33,027 bases of DNA from Deltaproteobacteria bacterium (GTDB lineage: Bacteria > Myxococcota_A > Polyangia > Polyangiales > JADZFZ01), in the NCBI GenBank assembly GCA_020854145.1, contig JADZFZ010001050.1, forward strand, positions 1 to 33,027. The letters are read 5' to 3'. The notes beneath the pieces were generated by a model, which saw only the letters and a program-made list of their open reading frames with translations, did no database searches and was not told where the DNA came from. The translations under genes and the position numbers were made by a program. Below are positions 8,920 through 16,806 of this stretch, in pieces. Positions within the stretch are counted from its first letter, which is position 1, and each line of letters starts with the position of its first letter.

Positions 8920-10178
8920 TGCTCGAGACGCTGACCTTCTTCGCCATCGTCGGCGCGCTCATCCGTCCGGTCGACGGTCCGCCCATCCCGCAGGGCACGA
9001 TCGTGGTGCGCGACGGGCGCATCGTGTCGGTCGCCGCCGGTCGTGCCCCACCTGCCGGCGCCGAGGTGATCGACGGCGCGGGGATGGTCGTCACGCCCGG
9101 CTTCGTCGCCGTCGAGTCGGCGCTCGGGCTCGTGGAGATCGACCTCGAGGACTCGACGCGCGACGCCGCGCCCGAGGGCGACGCCAGCGATCCCGTGCGC
9201 GCCGCGTTCTCGGCGGCCGACGGCTACAACCCGCTCGCGACCGCGATCCCCGTCGCGCGGACGGGCGGCGTGACGAGCGCGCTCAGCACGCCGATGGGCG
9301 GGCTCGTGTCGGGAACCAGCGCGTGGGTGGACCTCGCGGGCGAACGGCCGGCCGACGCCATCGCGCGCGCCGTCGCCGCGCTGCACGTGCGGCTCGACGA
9401 CGGCGGAATCGGCGCGTCCGGAGGGGCGCGGTCGAGCACCCTCACGCGCCTGCGCGAGACGCTCGACGATGCGCGGCTGTACGGGCGGAGCCGCGGTGCG
9501 TACGACCGTCGCGCGCTCCGCGAGATGCGCGTGAGCCGCCTCGACCTCGAGCGTCTCCAGGAGGCGCTCGCGGGCCGCATCCCGGTGGTCGTCCGCGTGT
9601 CGCGCGCGAGCGACATCCTTCGCGTGCTCGAGCTCGCGCGCGAGTACCGGTTCCGGCTCGTGCTCGCCGGCGCCGAGGAGGCATGGCGCGTCGCGGACCG
9701 CATCGCAGCGGACGACGTGCCGGTGATCCTGCAGCCGCTGACCAATCTGCCGACGAGCTTCGCGACGCTCGGCTCGCGCTACGACAACGCCGCGCTGCTC
9801 GTGCGCGCGGGTGTCCGCGTCGTGTTCGAGGCGAGCGGAGCGGCGGACCTGCGCAACCTCCGTCAGGAAGCGGGCAACGCCGTCGCCTGGGGTGTGGATC
9901 CCGAGGTGGCGTTGCGCGCGCTCACGCTGGAGCCTGCGCGCGTCTTCGGGATGGACCGCGAGTACGGCGCGCTCACGCCGAATCGAGTCGCGAACCTGGT
10001 CATGTGGAGCGGCGACCCGTTCGAGACGAGCACGCGCGCGGTGCGCGTGTGGATCCGTGGGCGCAACGCGACCCTCCGCACGCGGCAGACGGCGCTCTTC
10101 GAGCGGTACCGCGACCTTCGGCGCGTCCGGCGGGGCGCCCCGCGACCCTCGGTTCCCGTCCGATCGAGCGGCCTCTGA
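8916..10178 (+). CDS. Second amidohydrolase-superfamily protein, metal-ligand motifs degenerate (predicted pseudoenzyme)
   Basis: ATG overlaps upstream TGA (ATGA). GTIVVRDGRIVSVAAGRAPPAGAEVIDGAGMVVTPGFVAVESALGLVEID and TLEPARVFGMDREYGALTPNRVANLVMWSGDPFE are amidohydrolase-like, but HxH is replaced by VES. Confidence 0.85.
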   Translation: MMLETLTFFAIVGALIRPVDGPPIPQGTIVVRDGRIVSVAAGRAPPAGAEVIDGAGMVVTPGFVAVESALGLVEIDLEDSTRDAAPEGDASDPVRAAFSAADGYNPLATAIPVARTGGVTSALSTPMGGLVSGTSAWVDLAGERPADAIARAVAALHVRLDDGGIGASGGARSSTLTRLRETLDDARLYGRSRGAYDRRALREMRVSRLDLERLQEALAGRIPVVVRVSRASDILRVLELAREYRFRLVLAGAEEAWRVADRIAADDVPVILQPLTNLPTSFATLGSRYDNAALLVRAGVRVVFEASGAADLRNLRQEAGNAVAWGVDPEVALRALTLEPARVFGMDREYGALTPNRVANLVMWSGDPFETSTRAVRVWIRGRNATLRTRQTALFERYRDLRRVRRGAPRPSVPVRSSGL

Positions 10179-10201
10179 CCGGTCCTCGCCGGGGCGGTGG
10201 G

Positions 10202-10222
10202 GGGGCGCGCGACTTGCGCCCC
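10202..10222 (+). terminator. GC hairpin, possible terminator of the amidohydrolase operon (no T-tract)
   Basis: GGGGCGC-gcgactt-GCGCCCC, 23 nt downstream of the 10178 stop. Confidence 0.35.
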
Positions 10223-10373
10223 GCCGGGAGCGGTCGCGGGGGCGAGCCCAGCCCCGGGCCACCCGGAACGGAGACAGGAGAGCGAGCAGGCTGCGACCGA
10301 TGCTGAAAGGAAGGGCGGAGGTGGAGCGTTGAATAGGCCGGTGGGATCCGACGTTCACCGCTGGGAGGGCTCG

Positions 10374-12008
10374 ATGACGCGCGCGGCCACGTTGGTCATC
10401 TCCTTGGCGTTCTTTGCTTTCGAGGCCCAGGCGCAGCCACGGCCCGCCACACCGCAGGTCGCGCGGCAGGTCGCGCCGCTGGCCGGCAGCCGCGTGCGCA
10501 CGCCGCGCCCCACGTTCCGGATCGCCCAGGGCGCGGGCGCGGCGAGCACGTTGGAGGTGTGCGCGGACCGCGCGTGCCGTCGCGTGCTGACGAGCATCCC
10601 CGCCTCGGCGGAGCAGCTGACGCCGTCGATCGACCTGCCGGCGGGAGTCGTTTTTTGGCGTTTGTCTTGGAGCGAGCCGGGTGCCGCGCCCGAGGGCGGA
10701 TCCCCGCACACCGTGCGCTCTCCGACGTGGCCTCTGCGCATCGCGCGAGCCTCACAGGCGTCACCGCGGGCCCAGGACGCAGCCGTGTACGTCGTGTCCA
10801 CGCACGGCGCCGCGCCGCCGCGACGGCCGCCGATGCCGCACACGATGGTCGACGTGATCGCCGCCGCCGGGGGTGCGCGTCGCGGGGTCGCGTCGGGGGC
10901 ACGGTTGACGGGCACCGCCGCTGGCGACCTCGATGGAGACGGAAGAGCCGACCTCGCCTTGGCCACCACGCGCGAGCGCGCGACGCTCGTCTCGATCGTG
11001 CGCGCGGGCGCCCGCCCGAACGAAGCGCCCGCGACCTTCGAGCCGCCGTCGCCGCCGCACGCGGCCACTGCCTCGGAGCCACGGGGAGCGACGTTGGCCA
11101 TCGGCGACGCGAACGGCGACGGGTTCGACGATCTGGCGGTCGCGCCTGCCGAGATCGGGCTGCGCGAGGAAGGCCCCATCGTCGTGTTGCTCTACGCCGG
11201 CGGACCGAGCGGCGTCTCGGCTGCGTCGCCCGCGCGGATCCAGACGCCGCGGCCGGCGCCGCCGTCTGCCGGCGCGATGGAGCATCCCGAGAACGTCGCG
11301 GTGTCCATCGCGTTCGTCGACGTCGACTCGGACGGGCACGAGGATCTGGCGGTCACGTCGCCGGAGGCGTTGCGGGTCTACCGCGGCACCGACGCGGGGC
11401 TCGGCGCGCCAGCGGCCTGGTCTCTCGCGCCTCCGTCCGGAGCGTCGTTCGAGGGATCGCGGGTGGCGCGCGCGGGCGACACGAACGGCGACGGGTACGA
11501 CGATCTCGCCGTCGCCGCGCGCTCGACGGCGGGACCGTTCGGACGTGTGCTCGTCTACCTGGGATCGCGCTCGGGCCCGCGCCCGGAGCCCGTCGCGTTG
11601 TCCGCGGGCGAGGTGCCGATCGGCTTCGGCAGCGCGATGGCCGCAGCGGGTGATGTCGACGGCGACGGGTTCGGCGAGCTGCTCGTGTCGTTCTCGGGTG
11701 GCGAGGCGAGACAGTCCGCGGGCGTGTACCTCTATCGGGGGACGCAGCGCGGTCCCGACCCGCGCGGCGGCACGCTGCTCGGCTCGACGCAGAGCCCGAG
11801 CGACGCGTTCGGCGCAGCCATCGTGGGTGGGCGCGACATCGACGGCGACGGCTATGCCGACGTGATCATCGGAGCCCCCGGTGCAGTGCGCGGGCGCGGC
11901 ATGATCGTGATCCATCCTGGCAGGCCGGCGGCGGCGAGCCGCGCGATCACGACCCAGATGCCCGGACGTCGCGCCGGCTACGCCTTCGGCGCCGCGCTCG
12001 CGTGGTGA
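10374..12008 (+). CDS. Secreted FG-GAP/VCBS (integrin-alpha-like) repeat protein
   Basis: Signal peptide MTRAATLVISLAFFAFEAQA; six Ca-binding-type motifs: DLDGDGRADLALA, DANGDGFDDLAVA, DVDSDGHEDLAVT, DTNGDGYDDLAVAA, DVDGDGFGELLVS, DIDGDGYADVIIGAP. Confidence 0.9.
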   Translation: MTRAATLVISLAFFAFEAQAQPRPATPQVARQVAPLAGSRVRTPRPTFRIAQGAGAASTLEVCADRACRRVLTSIPASAEQLTPSIDLPAGVVFWRLSWSEPGAAPEGGSPHTVRSPTWPLRIARASQASPRAQDAAVYVVSTHGAAPPRRPPMPHTMVDVIAAAGGARRGVASGARLTGTAAGDLDGDGRADLALATTRERATLVSIVRAGARPNEAPATFEPPSPPHAATASEPRGATLAIGDANGDGFDDLAVAPAEIGLREEGPIVVLLYAGGPSGVSAASPARIQTPRPAPPSAGAMEHPENVAVSIAFVDVDSDGHEDLAVTSPEALRVYRGTDAGLGAPAAWSLAPPSGASFEGSRVARAGDTNGDGYDDLAVAARSTAGPFGRVLVYLGSRSGPRPEPVALSAGEVPIGFGSAMAAAGDVDGDGFGELLVSFSGGEARQSAGVYLYRGTQRGPDPRGGTLLGSTQSPSDAFGAAIVGGRDIDGDGYADVIIGAPGAVRGRGMIVIHPGRPAAASRAITTQMPGRRAGYAFGAALAW

Positions 12009-12065
12009 GCGCGTCCGGGACGTCGCGACCGCTGCGACGCCGACGACGACGAGGGCACGCCGGGA

Positions 12066-13799
12066 TCACGGGCAACGGCCGCCCGCGCACGACCCGAGCA
12101 TGCAGCGGTTGCCCTCGCCCGTGTCGTCGCACGGGCTGCCGGGCGGCAGCACGGGACGGAGACCGAGAAGAACCGTGTACGGCTCGGAAGGGCTCGGGGT
12201 GCGGCTCGCGTAACGCTCCACGATCACCGCGTACGTTCCGGGTGCCGCGCTCTCGACGACGGCGCTGCCGCGGTACTCGCCGAGGTCCGGGTCGGTGTTG
12301 CACGCGAGCTCGGAGCTCCGATCGTCGCAGGTCCGGCGGACGTAGACGTACGAGTAGAGCCACTCGGGCGTCCCCGGGACGTCCATGCGCGCGACGAGAT
12401 CGTAGACGCCGCCGTCCGGCACCGTCACGAGGTAGACGTCCTCGGGTCCGTCGGTGCCGAAGCACTCCGTCGACGTGAAGTCGTTCGGTCCGAGACCCCC
12501 GACCATGCCCGAGCGCGTGGTGGACGTGGTCGTGGTCGTGGGCGTCGCGAGCGTCACGAGCTCCGCCGACGCGCACGCCGCGCGCGTCGCGGCGGACACG
12601 ACGCAAGTCCCGCTCTCGCACGCGAACGTGTCGTCGCACTCGAACGGCGGCGCGCAGGTCGCGCCGTCCGGGACGCGGTACTCGAGCGGCGCCGTGATCG
12701 GGTTGCCACGGTGCCCCTCGAAATCGATGCCCACCGCGCGCACGGACGTCACGCCGAGGACGTCGAGCCTCGGCGTCGTGGTGTCGAAGGGAATCAACGT
12801 GCCCTGGATGACGCCATCCACGGGCGTGAGCACGCGGAGCACGTCTGCGTCGTCGACGCGGCCATCGCCGTCGAGGTCGACGGGGCCGTCGTCGTCGAAG
12901 AACGTCAGCTCGACCTGACCGAGATCCGCGTCGTCGTCCCAGAACGTGAACCGGATCTCGAGGCGCAGCTCGGCGTCGCTCCAAGGGCGCGCGACGGCGT
13001 AGAGCTCGTCGATCCGGGGAGCGTCGACGTCGAGCACGGTCGCGCTCAGGCGGTAGCGCCCGGTATCGGGGCGGGCGCCCGCGGCCGCCGTGAGGACGAC
13101 GTACAAGGTCTCTCCGCCGGTCGCGAACACGGTGCCCTCGCTCTGCGCGCTCGGATCGAGGCCGTCGATGTCGTCGAAGCACTCGGCGTCCTCGACGCTG
13201 GTGCAATCACGACGCACCTCGAGCAGCGTGTCGCGCACGTCGGTCCGAGCGTGCCGCGCGCCGAGCAGGATGCGTTGGGCGCCCTCGGCGGGCAGCCGCA
13301 GCGCGACGACGGCCTGGGCCGGGCCGTCGCCTGCGGGCGCCGCGCGATCGCAGGTCAACGCGAGCGGACCGTCGGCAGAGGTGCGTTCCGTCTCCAGCTC
13401 GATCTCGACCACTTCGCCCAGCACGCCGTCGAGCACGCAGGGCGCGTCGCAGCTCGACGCCATCGTGCACTGCGGCACGGGTGGTCCGGCGTCCCGCGCC
13501 CTCGCGTCGTCGCCCGCGTCGATCGCGGCTCCGTCGTGGGCCATGTCGGGATCGGCCGCGTCGGTGCCGGAGTCCACGGAGCCCGTCGCGTCGACCCGGG
13601 CGTCGAGCCCGACGCTCGCCGTCGCGTAGCAGCGGAGCTCGCCCGGCGACGCGGAGCCGAGCCCGCATCGGAGCCCCGGTGGACACTCGCCGGTGCTGCC
13701 CGCGGTGCGGCACGCGAACTGTCCGTCTCGCACCGCGTCGGTGCACGCGGCGACCGCAAGGGACGCGGCGAGCGCGGCCACCGGGACGACTGCCTTCAC
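12066..13799 (-). CDS. Cysteine-rich lipoprotein of unknown function (start could be upstream, up to 13895)
   Basis: VKAVVPVAALAASLAVAACTD lipobox; ECPPGLRCG, FACESGTCV, GNRCMLGSCAGGRCP cysteine-rich modules; two pre-peptidase-C-terminal-like stretches (YVVLTAAAGARPDTGRYRLSATV; DVYLVTVPDGGVYDLVARMD). Confidence 0.7.
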   Translation of the reverse strand: MKAVVPVAALAASLAVAACTDAVRDGQFACRTAGSTGECPPGLRCGLGSASPGELRCYATASVGLDARVDATGSVDSGTDAADPDMAHDGAAIDAGDDARARDAGPPVPQCTMASSCDAPCVLDGVLGEVVEIELETERTSADGPLALTCDRAAPAGDGPAQAVVALRLPAEGAQRILLGARHARTDVRDTLLEVRRDCTSVEDAECFDDIDGLDPSAQSEGTVFATGGETLYVVLTAAAGARPDTGRYRLSATVLDVDAPRIDELYAVARPWSDAELRLEIRFTFWDDDADLGQVELTFFDDDGPVDLDGDGRVDDADVLRVLTPVDGVIQGTLIPFDTTTPRLDVLGVTSVRAVGIDFEGHRGNPITAPLEYRVPDGATCAPPFECDDTFACESGTCVVSAATRAACASAELVTLATPTTTTTSTTRSGMVGGLGPNDFTSTECFGTDGPEDVYLVTVPDGGVYDLVARMDVPGTPEWLYSYVYVRRTCDDRSSELACNTDPDLGEYRGSAVVESAAPGTYAVIVERYASRTPSPSEPYTVLLGLRPVLPPGSPCDDTGEGNRCMLGSCAGGRCP

Positions 13800-13954
13800 G
13801 GGTTGCGGGAGATTGTAGACGACTCGGACGCGCGCCGCCGGTCCTGGGAGGCGCATCCCACGCAGTGTCGGGCGATGCTCCCAGGGCGGGCGCATCGGGC
13901 TGACGATCGGACGATTGCGCGGAATCGGAACGCGTGTTGCTGTAGGTCAACCAC

Positions 13955-15592
13955 ATGACTGCATCGATCGATCTGCTCCGTGGGCGACCCCTCGCGCTAG
14001 GCACCGTGCTCGTCGTGTGGCTCGCGCTCGCCGCAGCGTGCGGCGACGACGATGGGACGGGGCCGGGACCGCGCGCCGACTCGGGGCCTCCGCCGGCCGA
14101 GGACATGGGAACTCCGCCGCGCGAGGACGCCGCCCCGCCGGATGCGGGCCGACCCGACGCCGGCCCACCGCCCACCGACGCCGGGCCTGCGGCGGAGGCC
14201 GACATCCGCGAGGCGCTCGCCTGCGGGACGCCGATGGGCGTCCATGGGATGGGCCGCCCCGGCGAGCTCCAGCTCCAGGAGATGGACAACACGCGCTTCC
14301 CCGACGCCGTCTGCAACGACGGCACGCCCGCCGTGATGCGCTTCCGTCCGTACCGCGGCGAAGAGAACCGCACGCGTTGGGTGATCAGCCTGCGCGGAGG
14401 TGGCTATTGCGGCGGCGCCGGCGCGTGCGCGGCGCGCTGGTGCTCGTGCCGGACGATGGCGGAGTGTCCGTTCGCGCAGCAGACCACGAACTTCACGCTC
14501 GAGAACATGTCGGGCGGCGGTCGCCGCAGCGAAGCCACCGGGGGCGTGTTGCGACGCGAGGGTCAGCCGAACCCACTCGCCGACTACAACCACGTCGAGC
14601 TCGTCTACTGCAGCTCCGACAGCTGGGGCGGCGTGTCGCGCGGCGTGACCTACACCACGACGCACCCCCGCACCGGCGAAGAGGTGAGCTACACGCTGCA
14701 CTTCCTCGGCGCGCGCATCTTCGAGGCAGGCATCGCGGCGCTCCGGCAAGACGGCGGCGGTCCGCTGATGTACACGCTCGACGGCGGCGCCGTGCCGCTG
14801 CCCGACCTCGACGAAGCGACCCAGGTGCTCTTCGAGGGCGACTCGGCCGGAGGCGCCGGTGTCATCAGGCACCTCGATCACCTGGGCGAGATCCTGCGCG
14901 CGCACCACGTCGGCGGCGGCGACGGCCCCGAGATCGTCGGCCTGATCGACGCCGTCGTCGGGCCCGACTGGAGCCAGCTCGATTGGAGCATGAGCGTGGG
15001 CGCCTCGGCCGGCGTGGACACGTACCCCGAGGTGCTCGAGTACATCTCGGGCAACGAGGTGCTCGCGAACGGCTACAACGAGGACAGCTGCGTCCGCTGG
15101 CACATGGAGAACGAGCCCGACTCCGTCAACGAGTGCCTCGACGAGACGCACCTCATCCGCCACCACATCACGACTCCTTTCTTCGTCCGCATGGCGCTGC
15201 TCGATGGGCTCATCGCCAGCAGCTACGAGCAATCGGGCGCACGCGACCCGGAGCTCGGCCCGTTCGTGCTCACCGAGCTGCCGAGCGGAGCGCGCCTGCC
15301 GCTCACCTTCGCGCGCGTCCTGCAGCGCGAGCTCGCCGCCTTCTCGATGTTGCCGATGACGGCAGAGGAAGGGGCCGCGATGACGCGGGCGCCCGGGGTA
15401 TTCGGGCCGGCGTGCACGAAGCACGACACCATCCACGACGACAGCGAGGTCTACGGCGTGACCATCACGCCGCCGGGCACCACGACGCCGCTCGCGCTCT
15501 TCGACGTGCTCGGCAACTGGACCCGCGAGCTCGAGCCGAGCGTGGTCCTGACGATGGACCCGATGCGCGCGGACACCGTGTGCCCCCCCTGA
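13955..15592 (+). CDS. Pectinacetylesterase/Notum-like lipoprotein hydrolase
   Basis: Lipobox LALAAACGDDDG; RWVISLRGGGYCGGAGACAARW, LVYCSSDSWGG, LFEGDSAGGAGVIRHLDHLG (GxSxGG), KHDTIHDDSEVYG (C-terminal His region). Confidence 0.82.
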   Translation: MTASIDLLRGRPLALGTVLVVWLALAAACGDDDGTGPGPRADSGPPPAEDMGTPPREDAAPPDAGRPDAGPPPTDAGPAAEADIREALACGTPMGVHGMGRPGELQLQEMDNTRFPDAVCNDGTPAVMRFRPYRGEENRTRWVISLRGGGYCGGAGACAARWCSCRTMAECPFAQQTTNFTLENMSGGGRRSEATGGVLRREGQPNPLADYNHVELVYCSSDSWGGVSRGVTYTTTHPRTGEEVSYTLHFLGARIFEAGIAALRQDGGGPLMYTLDGGAVPLPDLDEATQVLFEGDSAGGAGVIRHLDHLGEILRAHHVGGGDGPEIVGLIDAVVGPDWSQLDWSMSVGASAGVDTYPEVLEYISGNEVLANGYNEDSCVRWHMENEPDSVNECLDETHLIRHHITTPFFVRMALLDGLIASSYEQSGARDPELGPFVLTELPSGARLPLTFARVLQRELAAFSMLPMTAEEGAAMTRAPGVFGPACTKHDTIHDDSEVYGVTITPPGTTTPLALFDVLGNWTRELEPSVVLTMDPMRADTVCPP

Positions 15593-15619
15593 CGATCGAC
15601 CCCGTCGGTCGTGAGGCGA

Positions 15620-16684
15620 TCAGGCCGCGGCGTTCGAGGCGGTGCGACCGTGGTCGAGCCCGCGCGCAGCGAGGCCCGCGCAGTAGGCGTCGAGGAGATC
15701 GTGCACGGACGCGGCCGTCACGAGCGAAGGCAACGACGCGCGCACGGCCGCCGCGCCGGGCAAGCCGTGGAGATACCACGACAGGTGCTTGCGGTACTCG
15801 CGCACCGCGCGGCTCTCCCCTTCTTCGGGCGTGCGCGCGTTGGCCGCGCAATAGGCGACGTAGAGGTCGAGGTGGCGGCGCATGGCGTCGATGCGCTCGG
15901 CGAGCGTCGGGACGTAGTCGCGGCCCTCGCGGAGCGACTTGAAGACCCACGGGTTGCCGTGCGCGCCGCGACCGATCATCACGCCGTCGCACCCGGTCTC
16001 GTCGCGCATCCGGAGCGCGTCGGCGACGGTGTGCACGCCGCCGTTGCCGAGCACCGGGACGCGAACCGCGCGGCGGACCTCGGCGATGATCGAGAGGCGG
16101 GCGGAGCCCGCGTGGACTTGCTCCTTCGTGCGCGCGTGGATCGCGATGAGCGACGCGCCGGCGTCCTCGAGCGCGCGCGCGACCTCGGGCGCGTTGAGGT
16201 GCTCGTCGTCCCAACCCGCGCGGATCTTCGCGGTCACGGGAACGGCCACGGCATCGACCATCGCGCGCACGATGCGCGCGGCGCGCTCCGGTTCCTTCAT
16301 CAGCGCGACGCCCGCCCCGCCGCCGTGGATCTTGCGGACCGGGCAGCCCATGTTGACGTCGACGATGGAGGCGCCTTCCTCGACCGCGATGCGCGCGGCC
16401 TCCGCCATCGTGTCCGGGTCGGCGCCGAAGAGCTGCACCGCATAGGTGTCCTCGTTCGGCGCTTTCTCCATGCGCATCGCGTTGCGGCCGGCCGCGCCTC
16501 CGCGCACCAGCGCCTCGCTCGCGACCATCTCGGTCACGGTGAACGACGCGCCCATCTCGCGGCACAGCGCACGAAACGGCGGGTTCGTCACCGCGGCCAT
16601 CGGCGCGACGGCCGTGAAGAGGCCGGTAGCCGATCCGTCGGGATGGCCGCCGTCCGCAGGGAGATCGCGAGTCCCGATTCGCAC
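15620..16684 (-). CDS. dusB: tRNA-dihydrouridine synthase B
   Basis: FTAVAPMAAVTNPPFRALCREMGA, EMVASEALVRG, VDVNMGCPVRKIHGGGAGVALMKEP, VPVTAKIRAGWDD, IAIHARTKEQVHAGSA, PVLGNGGV, GVMIGRGAHGNPW. GTG start at 16684 is the likely start. Confidence 0.93.
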   Translation of the reverse strand: MRIGTRDLPADGGHPDGSATGLFTAVAPMAAVTNPPFRALCREMGASFTVTEMVASEALVRGGAAGRNAMRMEKAPNEDTYAVQLFGADPDTMAEAARIAVEEGASIVDVNMGCPVRKIHGGGAGVALMKEPERAARIVRAMVDAVAVPVTAKIRAGWDDEHLNAPEVARALEDAGASLIAIHARTKEQVHAGSARLSIIAEVRRAVRVPVLGNGGVHTVADALRMRDETGCDGVMIGRGAHGNPWVFKSLREGRDYVPTLAERIDAMRRHLDLYVAYCAANARTPEEGESRAVREYRKHLSWYLHGLPGAAAVRASLPSLVTAASVHDLLDAYCAGLAARGLDHGRTASNAAA

Positions 16685-16806
16685 GAGAGCCCAGGTGCTA
16701 GCAGGCCGTGGAGGAGCGATCGAGCGCGGTTGCCTACGAGGGCTGCGCACGACGGCCCATCGATGGGGCACAACCCGGGGCCGACGACGGTCTACAATCG
16801 CGCGCG

